Source: Lampris incognitus
Taxonomy: Eukaryota; Chordata; Actinopteri; Lampriformes; Lampridae
Reading direction: 5' to 3'
NCBI RefSeq assembly: GCF_029633865.1
Contig: NC_079213.1
Location: 102,758,923-102,822,922 of the forward strand
Length of the DNA: 64,000 bases
In this document: positions 32,385 through 47,700 of the stretch, in pieces
Position numbering within the stretch: the stretch's first letter is position 1
How the letters are laid out: the number at the start of each line of letters is the position of its first letter
Program-made: the position numbers and the translations under genes
Notes under the pieces: generated by a model
Seen by the model: only the letters and a program-made list of their open reading frames with translations
What the model was told of the DNA's origin: nothing
The model's database searches: none

Positions 32385-35300
32385 GGAGGACAGGATTCGT
32401 AGCTCAGTCCAGGCCTGGTAGTCACATGGATGCTGTACCTCTTTAACTGGGCCATTTTCTCCCTCTCTGAGATGTCCACTGTGTTGACCACAGCCTCTGC
32501 CTTCTTCTTTGCCTGCTCCATCTTCTTCAGCATCTAGAAAAATGATGGATAGAGTTAAAAAAAAAGAGTTGGCATCTTTTCTTTCCCTCCTCTCTTAACA
32601 AGAATCATCTGTTCCATCATGGTCGCTCTGCTACAGGTATGGGTTTGGATCTCAGTTTTCCTCAACTCTCTTTTTCAAGACATCAGTTTTGTTTTTTGTT
32701 TTTTTTTGTTACTTATTTCTTCATTCTGAGCATCACACCATTTCTCTGTATATGCAAACTGTCTTGATGATCAGTCACATTTCACCTTGCATATTAATGC
32801 CTTCAAGAGGGTTGCATCAATATCACTTTTTCACTACCAATACCAATTCAGAGTACAAATCTTTTAAGTATCGGCGGATACCGAGTATGAATCCTATCCA
32901 TCACTTTTGCTAAAGAGTACAGACCCTAGTCCATTAGTTTGGGGTTAATAAGCCAAATAATTGAAATAGAATCATTTTTTTTCCGCCATTAGAGAAAAAT
33001 AGCTTCCATGTGCCAAAAATGCAGTGAATCAAGCCATTATCAGGAATTTATCTATGACATGTTACTCATGACTTTGGTGTCAGATTTTAGCATGGCATAA
33101 AAACTCTGATATTGATACTCCAGTTTAGCCTGGTATTGGCCCATTCTCTGATACCAGTATCAGTGCTTCACTAGCTGCAAAATTAAAACAAATATGTCTG
33201 CATCACTACAATCTTCCTCTCCTCTCAGCCCCTCCCCTGATCCCTCTCTCACCCTCCTCTTCTTCCTGGCTTTTGCCTCGGCCACCCGTTTGATGGGCCG
33301 GGCGTTGATCTCCTTCCACTTCTCCTTGAACTCCTCCACCATTTCCTTGGTCACCGGCACTGGCTTCATGCGGTGCTTCTGCTCGTCGTTCACGAACCAC
33401 TCGGGCAAATCCCAGAAGTCTTCGGAGTTGGCAAACCTGCAAGAGGAAATTAGGACAATGAGACGAGATAAACATCAATTCATCCCAGTAGGAGAAACTG
33501 AAAATTGCAGCATCTTTCAGACTCAAAAACAGCTAAAAAAAAACAACCCACAATCAGAATAACGCAACTACTTTACAAGTGGTACATAATGATGATAGGG
33601 CGAGGATACTGTACAAATCTGTCCTCTTTGTTTAAACCACTGAGAGCCGGGACTCTGGAGCCAAAAATTGTCAGTTGAAATAAGAAATATACTGCTTGAA
33701 AGTCAAATATGCGGGGCATCTGGGTGGTGTGGCGGTCTAATCTGTCACCTACCAACACGGGGCTCGCCGGTTCGAATCCCCGTGTTACCTCCGGCTTGAT
33801 CGGGTATCCCTACAGACACAATTGGCCATGACTGCGGGTGGGAAGCCAGATTGAGTATGTGTCCAGGTCGCTGCACTAGCGCCTCCTCTGGTCAGTTAGG
33901 GCACCTGTTCGAGGGGAAGGGGCAACCGGGGGTAACAGCGTGATCCTCCCACGCGCTATGTCCCCCTGGCGAAACTCCTCACTGTCAGGTGAAAAGAAGC
34001 GGCTGGTGATTCCACATGTATCAGAAGAGACATGTGGTAGTCTGCAGCCCTCCCCGGATCCGCAGAGGGGGTGGAGCAGCGACCGGGACGGCTTGGAAGA
34101 GTGGGGTAATTGGCTAAGTGCAATTGGGAGAAGAAAAAAAAATGCTATGCAACAGTAGTAAACCGTCAATAACGGTAAACAGGTGTAATAATAAATACAT
34201 TCATTCGTTAACAAAAGTTAAAAGCACAAGTGGCATAAAAATCAAGGGAAATACGAAAGGAGGCAAACGCAGTGAGATAAAACAATGATCAGCGATAGTG
34301 TCCAACACCATCACTTACAGGAAAACTTTGCCGATTTTCAACCTTATTTCCATGTATTAATCATAGAGGTGGCAGCTCTATAACGTACACAATATTGCCA
34401 GTGTTGTCTGTACTGCAATAGCCCACTACAGAAAACTGCTTTACTTCCGACATCCACTGACATTAGTAGATGACAGGAGAATTACAAGTCTGATTAGCTG
34501 AGGCTTAAAAGGTACAATTCTGAAAAATGTATATGCAAACAAGCATCCTTCTGATGCTTTCCACCACTGATGTATTTGAGACAACAGCTCATCTACTAAT
34601 ATGTAAACTATGAACCCTTCTGCAGTCGCTCATCTTAATGGTGACTATCTGGAAGGAATTTATTGGGAAAAAATATGGTGCAGTGTTTTACGATTTCAGC
34701 ATAGCTGACAAATGCATAAGAAAAAAAAGTTTTCGCTGCAATTAAGCAGCCAACAGATACCAAACCAGTGATCGGCAAAACCTGAGAGCAACCGTGATTT
34801 TTTTTTTTTAGTTCAGCAGTGGGGACACAGTGTCACCGTATGACAGTAATGAGATATGACCCTTTTTTTAACCCAGATAAACTGTCATATTATGTGTGCG
34901 AATGGGGGGGGGGGTTCATTTGGGTTAGATTCCTCATGTTTTACATGTGGCTTTGGCAAGGTATCTGTATTATTTGCTTCTTTTTTTTTTTACATTTATT
35001 TGGGAAGGGACAATGCTCATTAAACAACATTCGAGTTATACCCGAGTTAGCTAAGAGGCTAGTTTCCATCGGCAGTCCCTTTGCCTGATGTTGTTAGGCA
35101 TCTGAGGATAATAAAATCATACAAATAATAAATGTGCAGTAAATAGAGCGCATACGACAGTGTGTTATATATTTATTTAAAAAGCATACAACATAGTTAA
35201 TATACAAGAAAGAGTAAACAAACAAGAAAATATATACAGAAAATAATTCTTTTTTTTAGAATATGGCAATGATGAAAACTGAATGGCTTCTTGTCTACCG

Positions 35301-38300
35301 TTTTGAGTGCTTGTTTTTATAATGATTCCAGTGGTTTTAATGCTAGAATGTGTGTTAGACCAGCTTATCAGACAATAGGCGATGTAGGAAACAACCATTA
35401 AGTGGCAGTATATCTTTGCTGCCTCAATTGATAGGAAGTCTCTGGTAAACCTGAAATCTGTCAAACTAAACTTTATTGCAGACCCTTTTTATGTGGGTTT
35501 TGAAGCTGAGGTTTGAATCAATGTTTACTCCTAAGTATTTGTATTCTGAGACAACTTGTAGTCGCTCTCCCTGGATGAGAATATCTTGCTCTACATTTAT
35601 GCTGTTGTCTTTTGAGAAAAACAATCAAACTGTTTTTGACACATTCAATTGCAGACAACATTGGTTAAGCCAAGATGTGACCTTCAACATGACATCTGTT
35701 AACTTGATTTCAACCCCTCTTGTGTAGTTTTACTATGAGAAAAAATAACTATCATCAGCATACATTAAGATGTCACATTTTCCACACAAAGAGGGTAGAT
35801 CATTAATGTACATGCTGAATAGGATTGGACCCTGTATAGAGCCCTGCGGGACACCAGTTGATAAATCTAGAGAATTAGATGTATAATTATCGATTTTGAT
35901 AAGCTGGGTGTGAAATGAGAGGTCGAATCTGATCAGGATGGCAAATTCTGTGGAAAGATTGAAATTGAGTAGTCTATGCAGTAGGATGTTATAATTAACG
36001 GTATCGAATGCTTTCCATAGATCAAGGAACATGGCCCCTACAGCCTCGCCTTTGTCCTTTGATGCTTTAACTTTTCTATGAAATAGCATGTAGCCGTTTC
36101 AGTTGAGTGATTAGCCCTGAATCCAAATTGCACTGGGTGCAGTGGGAAGGAGCTATTGTTAAGATGGTCAATGACTTATTTGTTCGGCAACTATTTTTTT
36201 AATACCTTCGACACTATGGGTGAAATACTGATGGGACTATAATTTGTGGTAGGGTAACTGGCCAAGAGGGAAAAAAAAGTGAGGAAAAAAAGTGGGGAAA
36301 ATCCAAAAAATAAATTAGTGATGACTGTCAAGGGGGTTGAATACTTTTGCAAGGCTCTGTAAATATTAGGTCAATCTGAGTACTGGTGCTGTTTGTTATT
36401 CTTTTTGGCCCTTTAACCATTACAGTCTAATTAAAACTATCAGTAGTTTGCTTGAGCTTTTTCCTTGAGGACTTGTCTTCCCAATTTAAGTTCAAGTCAC
36501 CCATTACAATGACCCTTTCTTGAAATCACACTGACGTAGTATCTTCTTGAGTTTATCATAAAAGCTTATGTTTGAAGAGTGTGGTCAATAAATGACTAAA
36601 TATATGGGACATCTGAGGTGATAAAATCATATTTAGGCCTATACATTCCAAATCAATTGGATCTTGCCATTGAATCTCATTACAATGAATGCGGTCCTTT
36701 ACATAGGCCATAACCCCGTCCCCTTTTGTGTCCAGTTGGTCTTTCCTGAAAATGTTATAACCCAGAAGCTAGAAGCTAGCTGAGGCTAGCTGAGGCTGTA
36801 GAACAGCAGATGGGGAGTTATCATGAAGCCAAGTTTCTGATAAACAGAGTTGAACTCTAATAACATATGATTTATCTGATCACTTTTAGATTTTAAATTT
36901 TGTTAGGTGTCCACCCTTTGGCTTTGCTCTTGATCCCAAATACTTCTTGCGTTGTTTACCATTTGAAAGACTTTCCACTTCTGGTTCATTCGGATTGCCT
37001 TGTTTACTGGCCCATACTTGTTTTTATTGTTCATGTGTTTATGCAGGGTTTTCCTACCTCGAGTCATTATCACTCGGTTGGCCATTGTATGGGCTCACAT
37101 GTGTACAGTCAGTGTTGTTGCTCGGTAGAATCACTGAAGATGTTCTCGTTCTCGCCGCATCAAGACTGCCTGGCTAGGATGGCGGCACCATTGGCAGATG
37201 GCCGCCGGTCGGGATCGCCAAATCAGCTGATCGACAAGCAGAGGTAGGATTGCACGTTGGACGGTCGGTGATGATTGCTTCATCTATTATGTTACCTGGA
37301 TCAGGGCACTGATGGACATCTCCCGACAAAAGCAGACAGATTGTTATTATCACAACCTTGCTGATTTGCTGTCTGCATGATGTTTTTGTCATTTTCCTCC
37401 TTTGGTTGTACCGGTGTGGGATTAAGAAGTTGGGAGCCAGGGCATATTCTCTGTAACCAGTTCGCTCTTTATTTGACCTTGTGGAATCTTGTTTGTTTGT
37501 TTACACCGATGAATCTCGTGAGCAGTTGGTTCATCATTGTTATGGATCGTATTTGGTGGATATGGATTAAGTGGATTATGGTTGCTGGTTGTACAAGTTT
37601 CAAAATTAGCATATAAAACAACAAAGCAGTTGCCGTACCCGATCGGCCAACCGCCATCATTAGGAAATGCTAACTCTTATGTTCTCTTCTAAAAGGCTGG
37701 TGTTTGTTTGGTCCTCTTTGTCCTCTTGATGGGGAGGGGAGCCTCTGCATGCCGACTGCAAGGAAGGGCCAAGGACCTGAAATTCTCACCGATTCTGGAG
37801 GACCTAGATCGCTCCGTCTGTTTAGACCATGGAGCCTGTTCACCTCTCGGAGCTGTAATGCCGACAAGCCTCTTACAGCAGGACTCTTTTCTTAAACCTT
37901 TACTCAAAACTTGAATCGAAATGAAATATGAAATTGCACTGAGTGGAGGCAAAATCTCAAAATTCACTAAGGTAATGCAGAGCTCTCAGCTCAAGCAGCC
38001 ATCTTGGTTACCAGCATATGACTTGCATTATTCACAGCAGTTAAAACCAGAAATAACTGGAAGACGGATATGTCCTGTAAACACTGTACCATCTAACCCT
38101 CTCTCTCACATACACATACACGCACGCGCACACCCACAAACACACACACACACACACACATGCACACACAAAAAATTACCTGTGAAAGGAGCCATCCACC
38201 AGGTCTCGAGCTCTTTTCTTTGACGTTGCAATCTGACTGCCCAAAGCCAAGCCTTCTGGATTCAGGATCCTGGCACGTTTACCTGTAAAAATAAACCAAA

Positions 38301-41092
38301 ACATTACGAAACAGAAGACAAAACACAAATTATTAATGACAAGCTGAAGGCCTTGTCATTGTGGGCCTAATGGGAATGACTAATGGTAAATAGCATTTAA
38401 ACAGTCAGTGACATCCAGAGACAGAGTGGACAGTGACATCCATTTAAGTCTCTCTGGATGAGTGTGTCTTTTATTTTTTCATTTTTGGCATTTTCTGCCT
38501 TTATTTGACCGTGATAGTTGAGACAGAAAAGGCAGGGGAGAGAGGGGGGATGACATGCAGCAAAGGGCCCGGGCCGGATTTGAACCCAGGCCGCTGCGGT
38601 AAGGACTCAGCCTGATGTGGTACACATTGTACCAGGTGAGCCACCAGGGCGCCCCCAAGTATGTCTTTTAAAGTTGAACTAAACTCCAGACCATTTTACT
38701 GAGTTTGCTGACATCTACACATTAAAACTCATGTAAAGGTAAACATGGCAGGGTGTGTTGGTACTCTGTGATGTTAGCGTAGCAGGATAAACATAGCTGC
38801 AGCTAATAACATTAACAATGGCTCTGTTTGATTTATCAGCACTGACAGTGCTATTGACAGCTGTTAATGCTACTCTGTCTGTCCGTCTGCCTGTTGGTGC
38901 TGATTGATGTGCTGTTACACTTTCAACCAACACACCGATTGTTATTATCTGCTGCTGTGTTATCTTGCTATTCTAACATCACAGACCAACACCACCCTGC
39001 CATGATTTTAACCTTTACATGTCTTGATGCATGCGCAATAATCCAGGTGAAAAAAATCAAAGAAGGTTGAATCAGTTCATCTGGATACAATGTTTACTGA
39101 CAGATACGTTTCATCACACAACTAAGTGAAAGCTTCAGTCTAAACTGACTGCAGGTATCCCCACCTCTTATAAACAATACATTTGCTTAACGACCGAAAC
39201 CAACGATCAGTTTCATATGCAAATATGGGCGTGACCATTAACTAGAGCTTCAGTGGCCATGTGTACTATTCACAGAAGATTTGGGAATGTTTGCAATCAC
39301 AGCATTGTAAGATCGCCACAGATGTATGTGGCAGGAAGTGTCGGAAAGGCTGAGGTGCGTATTTTCCAAACATCACGTCTCAGTTGCTTTCAAACTCCAA
39401 AACACGCTGTGCCAGAAGTTGGTCCACCCCAAGGATCAGAGCAGAGCAATATAGTTTACGCGGTTAAGTGCCAGGATTGCCATGACTTGTACATCGGGAA
39501 AACTAAACAGATGCTGGCCAACACAATGGCACAACACAGGAGAGCTAACACATCAGGCCAGCACTCCGCAGTCTACACCCATCTACAGGCCAGTGGCCAC
39601 TCTTTCAAGGATGAGGATGTGCACATCTTTGATAGGGAGGAACGCTGGTTTGAACAGGGAGTCAAAGAGGCCGTCTATGTGAAGAGGGAGCGACCATTCC
39701 TTAACCGAGGGGGGGGCCCTAAGCGTAAATCTGTTGCCCCGCTTGCAATGCTGTGATTGCAAACATTCCCAAATCCTCTGTGAATAGTACACATGGCCAT
39801 TGAAACTGTAGTTAATGGTCACACCCATATTTGCATATGAAACTGATCGTTGGCTTTGGTTGTTATGCAAATGTGTTGTTTATAAGGGGTGGGGATACCT
39901 GCAGTCAGTTTAGACTGAAGACATCACTTAGTTGAGTGATGAAACATATCTGTCAATAAACGTTGTGTCCAGATGAACGGATTCAACCTTCTTTGATAAC
40001 CTTTACATGGTTCTTAACCAGTAGATATCAGCAAACTCACAAAAATGGTCGGGTGTTTCATTACTCTAATCTAAAATGTGATCCCATCCTGTACTCACTG
40101 GTGCTCTCTACAGGAACCACCTGGAAATCTTGTTCATCTGTCTCTCCTGAGACCCCGACGGGCCCCTTGGTACCCTTCATCGTGGCAATCTCCCTGAGAG
40201 AGGGGAGATTTTTCAATATCAATCATTTGTGTGTTGAGGGGGGGTTAGATTTTTTTGTACCATTAGAACTGAAAGCAGACATTCACCCTTGAAATGAAAG
40301 TATTCTGGGAAGACATGGGAAACAAGTGTCAGTGATTCTTATGTGAATGAAAATAATGTACTTGTATAACACATTTTAAAAACAAATATTTCAAAGTGCT
40401 TTACAGACTAAAAAAAATTAAAATTCACAAATAATAAATGATCAAATATCACCAACATGAAAAGCTCACTGATTCATTCAAATCACTGCAAAAATCATTT
40501 AAATATTATTTAGCCTGGAAAAAGGGAAACAAAATGGGGCTGAATTTTTCATCTAATGACACGAAATCTTGGCCAAAGAGCACTACAGACAGTAAAATTA
40601 GATAAAATGTACTTTTCATCATCGCTGCTGTCATGGTCTGAGTCGCTGTCACTCTCTGCCTTTGCTTCCTGTGAAGGTCCCGCCTCCTCCTTCGGTTGGG
40701 TTGGTTGCATCTCCTCATCAGCTTTCCTCTTCTTGCCATTACCTGAACACACCAAAATGATGGATGGATATAATCATCTCAGAAAAACTCTGTCTGTATA
40801 TCAGTGTGTGTGTGTGTGTATGTGTTCTTGTATTTCTATATCTATAAGAACCAATTTGAGGTTTTAACCATCAGACCAAGAACAGTTTTGTAAAGTGAGA
40901 ACATTTTGGCCAGTCCTCATCTCTTTAAGGCTCTATTCTAGGGTTAGGATTTGGGTTTCAGATTAAGGTTAGAATTGGGATTAGTTTAACACTAGAATAA
41001 GGGTTAGGGTTAGGCATGTAGTTCTGATTGGTAAGGTTAGGGTTAAAGGCTAGGGAATGAATGTAATCAATGAGGGTCCTCACAAAGACAGA

Positions 41093-41125
<33 letters not shown>

Positions 41126-44100
41126 AACCCTGCCCTTGACACATCATTGTTGTGATGATCAATGTAATCTTATCCAGAATCAGTGTCTGCAAATACTGAC
41201 AGTCTATTAGAGTTTTGTAGTCATTGACCCAGTTTTCCAATTCTCTCATGTCATAGAGTTTCCTTTTGAAGTGGTTTTACTTGTTTTGTGTAAGGTTTCT
41301 TTTATAGGAAGTTTTCATTAGCAATTTTGCCTTTAAAGAAGATGGAGTGTAACAGGGAGGATGAGGCAGAAAGAAAGAGAAAGGAGAAAGGGGGACGATA
41401 CAGTGAAGTACCTGGGTTGGATTTAAACACCGGCTGCGGCGTTTAAGTCTGAGTTTAACAAAATTACACACTTAACCAACTAAGACACCAGGACATGTTA
41501 GTTTTCTTTCTCTTCTTTCTGTGTTTCCATCATTTACACATTCACATCAACAGAAACTGAAACCTGCAAAAAAACAAAAAACATCCTTTACCTTCTTTTT
41601 GCCTCTTCTGTAGTATCTGGCTCTGTTTGAGTTCGCTCGCCACATCTACTTCCAGGCCAATCTCAGAGAAAATACCCTGTGGAAACAACAGGAAGGAAGT
41701 CAGTATGACGACATCAAAGTTCACACAGGACATCTGCTGGTTTACTGGCACACGTACTGAAGGACATCGGCTGCTTTGTCAAAGCATTAGTGGGGACCAT
41801 AAATCACACCTTAATTCTTGTAATAAAGTATCCACAAAACATGAGCTGCAGCAGCGTGGTTACATAGGTGAGGGTGTGACGGGGAAGTTAGCAGGTGAAC
41901 CTCTTGAGTGTTGAAACATACTTTATTCCTGCTGCCTGACAAATAATAACTTTATTTATATAGCACTTTCCTAAAACAAATGTACAAAGTGCTTTACAAA
42001 GAAATAAAACCAGACAAGGCAAAAATCAGAATAAGACCAAATAGTAAGTAAAAATAAAAACAGTATGAAATAAATAAAAACAAAATATCAAACATTTGTA
42101 AAAGCTTTTACAAAAAGAAAAGTTTTAAGATGAGATTTAAAAAGAAGCTAGAGACGTGGTTTGTCTTAGTTCAACAGGAAGAGAGCTCCATAGTGTGGGG
42201 GCTCTAACAGCAAAAGCCCAATCACCCATTGTGACAAACCAAGACCTGAGAATAACCAGCAGTGCTCCATCTGCAAATCTTAATGGTCGAGACAGCATAT
42301 ACCAGGTCAATAAATCAGAAATGTATGTAGGAGCAAGACCATTTAAGGCCTTAAAAGTGAGCAATAAAATTTTAAAATCAATTCAAAATATAACAGGGAG
42401 CCAGTGTAGGAAGGCAAGCACAGGAGTGATATGGTCATGCCTTTTTGTCCAGGTAATGAGCCGAGCAGCGGCGTTTTGTACCAACTGCAGATAGTGGAGG
42501 GAGCCCTTGCTGATACCCAAGTAAAGTGTGTTGCAATATTCAAGCCGAGAATAGGTAAAAGCATGTACAACTTTTTGCAGATCGGCAATTGATAAAAATT
42601 ACCTAAATTTGGAGATTACCTTGAGCTGGAGAACGTATGACTGAACAACATGTTTGACTTGATTAACAAAACCAAGGTTAGCATTGAATATTACCCCAAG
42701 ATTCCTAGCAGCCTGCTTAAGACTACCTGACAGACCACCAAGATTAGTACCAAAAGGGCTGATGGAATTTGGGGGATCGAATGGAATGATTTCAGACTCA
42801 TCATTAATTTAAGAAAATATTCGGACATCCAGGATTTAATGTCAGAGTCAAGTTGTGAGATTTGCTGGGGTGAAGGATCTGTGGATTTTAGTGGCATGTA
42901 TAACAGAGTGTCATCAGCATAAAAATGGTAAAACATATCATGATTTTGAATGACCTGGCCAAGGGGCAGCATGTATATAGAAAACAGAAGGAGGCCAAGA
43001 ACTGAACCTTGAGGGACACCAAAACTCAACTTAGCCATCGAGGAAGTAGAGATACCCAGAACAACAGAAAAGTTCTGTTGGAGAGGTAAGAGCGTAATAA
43101 GCTAAGAGTCAAGCCCTTGATGCCAACTCAAGTCTCTAAGCGATGCAAGAGGATACTGTGATCAATTGTGTCAAAGGCAACAGTTAAGTCTAAAAGAACT
43201 AAAATTAAGGAGTCACCTCTAATTGCAGTCCACAGTAGGTCATTAGTAACCTTAACTAGCGCTGACACCCTCCACATAAGAACCTGAGTTTGACAGGGAT
43301 GTTTACCGTTTCCCTTTTGTTCCCTGTTGCCATCGACTAGAACATGAAAAAGTCTGTGGATGGCCAAACAACAGGGAGGAAGTGGACCCCTTTCACACAA
43401 ATAGAGGACCTTGACTTTGCAGATGACCTGGCACTGATCTCAGAAACACAAACACTGATGCAAATGACCAACAGACTACATGAAAACGCCAAACATCTAG
43501 GCCTCATGATAAACATTGGAAAGACCAAGGTTATGAGGGTCAACACCAAATCTCAACAACCAATAACCCTTGATGAGGAACCCCTAGAGGATGTGACTGA
43601 GTTTGTCTACCTGGGAAGCAACATCGGCACCGAGAGTGAGGTGGAGATTCACGGTAGACACCCTATGCGCCCATGGGGGCCAAGAGGATTAAGTCAAGTA
43701 AATCAACTGAACCAAGGCGCTTTGACTGGCCAGTTTTGCGGACAGAATGATGCCAAATCGTCTTAAATTATCAGTACCGCCATCTTTATCATTTCACATA
43801 GCCCTACTCTAAACTGATAGAGTGCACCATCTCCATTATTATTTAATCTATCTCTGGTTTCTAGTTCAATCTGCTTATGTTGCATTATGGGAGCATGTTG
43901 GACAAACCTTGCTGAACCACAGGTTCGTCTCTTGCTCTTTCTTCACATCCTTTCCCTCAAGCTCCACCAGTAAGCCGCCCTCCTCCCCTTCTTCCTCCTC
44001 TTCCTCAGTGAAGGTCACCCTGAAATGAACACACACAGCTGAGTCCAAAACTAGCTGTCAAATCAAAGGTTAAACAAGATGTCAACAGAGACTGATAAAT

Positions 44101-44647
44101 AAAACAGTGTTTCCTTTATATGTAAATTGTCAGTATTTTGAATATTAGAGTGACATGTTGGATTCACACAGTATTATGTATTCATTGAACACAGTATCAT
44201 TGTCAAAAACTGCATTTATAAATCTGGGGATACTTGGTGGAAATAAAAAAATATGGTCTTTACCAGAGCACAACAAGGTTTTCTTGTTAGTTACAGATTT
44301 CAAGTCTGACAAACTTCTGGACCAAAGTTTAAGATGCAAACTGGTGAGGATGCACCAAACCTACCAAATAAGAAATATGCCATTTTCGTTTTTTATTTCG
44401 CTGATGAATGAACAGACTATGACAGTTTGAGTGGATAAACAGGTGGGATATAAACTGATTCCCTTTATCAGATGTCTGATATCCATCAATAAAAAAAATT
44501 TGATGGTTTTGTTTTCTTTACATTTCTTTACATATTGTTGGGTTGGATTTTAATATTCGGGAATGTCTGTCATGTTTATGGCTAACTTTAGCTTCATGTT
44601 AGCCTGATAACCACCAGCAGCTGGCTGCCCCCCCCCCAACACACACA

Positions 44648-44718
<71 letters not shown>

Positions 44719-47700
44719 CGATCAACCAAATCATTACATCCACCTGCCCTTACTTCTTCTTTGATGCTGCCTTCTTCTCCAGCTCATTCTCTCTCTGCTC
44801 CACCTCCTCCAGATCTTCATCGTCCAGTTCAGAGGCCAGCGACATCTTGTCGTCTTCGTCATCCTCCCCCTCGGACACATGGAAGTCCTCCTCTCCCTCC
44901 GCCAGGGCATCTGCTCCCCTCATGTCTCCTTTGGAGATCTCGCCCAGTGCCTGTGGTGGGGCGTCGGTGGGTTTGTGGAGTGATGTGAAGGAGTGAGAAT
45001 AGGAGAAGTTTACAGGAGAAAATAGATGAAATTATGGATGGGACTTTAGGCTTTCACAGATGTCTGATAAGCCACTTTTTACCTTAAACTAAACACACTA
45101 CTAACTATAGGACATCCTCCAGGCTTACAGAGACCCTGTACAACAACAAATACGAAACAACGGTTTAGAATGAACCCTTACGGGGGCGCTGTTGAACACA
45201 ATGGAGTGAGGACAGGTTCTCCGACACTCCGCCAAGTAGTGGCAAAAGTTATTTAATTTAAAGCACAGTTTTACCTTAATTTATTGAAATACTACCTTAA
45301 AAGTATATTATTATTTGTTTTCTTCACATGGTTCATATTGTTGGGTTGGATTAGTATCTGCCGATCCCCTTTGCTCTTTTGACTAACAACTACTGGCTGT
45401 AAACCACTTTTGAGTGCCCACCGAAGCAGGCCACAGAGGACGCATTGGACTTTGCTGAGCCAGCTAACGTCGCCTGGCACTGACGGGAGCTGCACACACA
45501 ATTAACCCTCACAACTACATTTTCTGTCACGTTGGGATTTGTTTTGCTCGCAGAGGAAGCTTATGTCATGTTCCCCTCCAAAACGAAGAAGGACATGAGT
45601 AAATTGTGACGCTAAATAAAGATGGTACATCCCTGCTAGCACTTTTGCTAACATCACTTGCTAGTTAACACTGCTGCTAACGGTGTTACTGTCATAAATA
45701 TTCAACTTTACCAACTGGTCTGTAAACTGAACATTTCTAACAGACTGTGCTCTTAGAAGTATAAACAGAACTGGGGGTGTCCAGGTGGTGTAGCGGTCTA
45801 TTACGTTGCCTACCAACACGGGATCGCCGGTTCGAATCCCCGTGTTACCTCCGGCTTGGTTGGGTGTCCCTACAGACACAATTGGCCATGTCTGCGGGTG
45901 GGAAGCTGGATGTGGGTATGTGTCCTGATCGCTGCACTAGTGCCTTCTCTGGTTGGTCAGGGCGCCTGTTTAGGGGGGGACTGGGGGGAATAGCGTGATC
46001 CTCCCACGCGCTACGTCCCCCTGGCAAAACTCCTCACTGTCAGGTGAAAAGAACCAGCTGGCAACTCCACATGTATTGGAGGAGGCATGTGGTAGTCTGC
46101 AGCCCTTCCCGGATCAGCAGCGGGGTGGAGCAGCGACCAGGATGGCTCGCAAGAGTGGAGTATTTGGCCGGATACAATTGGGGAGAAAAATGGAGGAAAA
46201 AAATCCATCCATCCATTATCCAAACCGCTTATCCTGCTCAGGGTCGCGGGGATGCTCTCATGGGCAACATTGATTTTTCAATGTTTCATGGAAAATCGTA
46301 AATTTGGTCACCTGCTAAGAGCTAATACAGTTCTGTGTGTGTGTGCGTGCGTGCGTATGTGTGTTTGAGAACCTCACCCTGGTTTTGTTGATGGTGCTGA
46401 GGGAAAACATGGAAGAGTCATTGGTGTCAGCGATGGAGACACCTGGCAGGTCCATCTTAAGCTCCACCCTCTCTCTCTGCTTCCTCCTCTCCTTCAACAG
46501 CTTCCTCTTCTTCCTGATTGGGGGGGGGGGGCAAATCAATGGACACTGCTTTCACTTGGGAAAATTGGGATTTTCTACTAGGCAAGACTGGGATTAAAGT
46601 GGGCCTTCTTTAAGTCGTACTTCCAGTCTTGGGGACTGCACGAAATTACCACAAGACTGCCTTCTAGAGTTTAACCTGTCAGGTGTTAATCTCGATAATT
46701 TGGTAAACCCTGGCAATATTAAATGACAAAATCCCTTCAAGAACCTTTGTCGAAACACATGTCCAAAGCTGTTATCTAATCCATGCTTGCAAAGTACAGT
46801 ACTACCCTCACAGAATAGACTCTTGAATAAAACTAAAATGAGAATAAAAAGGTCCTTTCAACAATTGGCGATGAATGTAGACAGGATAAAAAGGAAATAA
46901 ACAAATGTCTTACCGTTTGAGCTCAGCCACCTCTTCAGATTTCAGCTCCGCCAGTTTCTTCTCCATCTCCTTTTCTTCGTCATCCTCCTCCTCTTCCTCA
47001 GCCTTTTTCTTCTGTGCTGGCTTCTCTGAATCACTCTCTTCCTCTTCAGAACTCAGGCTGAGGATAAAGGCGAAACAAATCAAAGATGAGTTTTTTTTCA
47101 AGCCTTTTTTTTTTAAATATTTTTTGTTTTTACCATAACCTGCAACATTTTTTTGCTTTTTATTAGCAGCCAGAGGATTTACAAAAGACAATTATAAATA
47201 CTTTACTTCACACCTGTTTTGACAATTATATATCCATCCATTATCCGAACCACTTATCCTGCTCTCAGGGTCACTAGAGCCTATCCCAGCAGTCATTGGG
47301 CAGCAGGCGGGGAGCCACCCTGGACAGGCCGCTAGACCATCACACAGGGCCGACATACGTACACACACACACCCACACACATTCATACCTAGGGACAATT
47401 TAGTATGGCCAATTGACCTGATGTTGGACTTTGGACTGTTGGCGGAAACCAGAGCCCCCGGAGGAATCCCATGCAGACACGGGGAGAACATGCAAACTCC
47501 ACACAGAGGACGACCCAGACAATCCCCCATGGTTGAAAGGGTTGGTTCGAACCCCCGTGTTACCTCTGACTTGGTCGAGCGTCCCTACAGACACAATTGG
47601 CTGTGGCTGCAAGTGGGAAGCTGGATGTGGGGGTGTGTCCTGGTCGCTGCACTAGCGCCTCCTCTGGTCGGACAGGGACCTTGTTTGGGGGGGGGGGGAC

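Noticed and set aside
32231-32533. Open frames of Arg-Glu or Leu-Ser repeats over the (GA)n tract
   Set aside because: Microsatellite translation; only the minus-strand FTSJ3 exon 20 at 32533-32439 is real coding.
40928-41050. TTAGGG-like repeats as an interstitial telomere
   Set aside because: Only two or three exact units, irregular spacing, and it is part of a common degenerate intronic repeat followed by (GT)n.
44155-44430. 91-codon plus-strand frame in FTSJ3 intron 13
   Set aside because: AT-rich, no domain, and no splice or start context.
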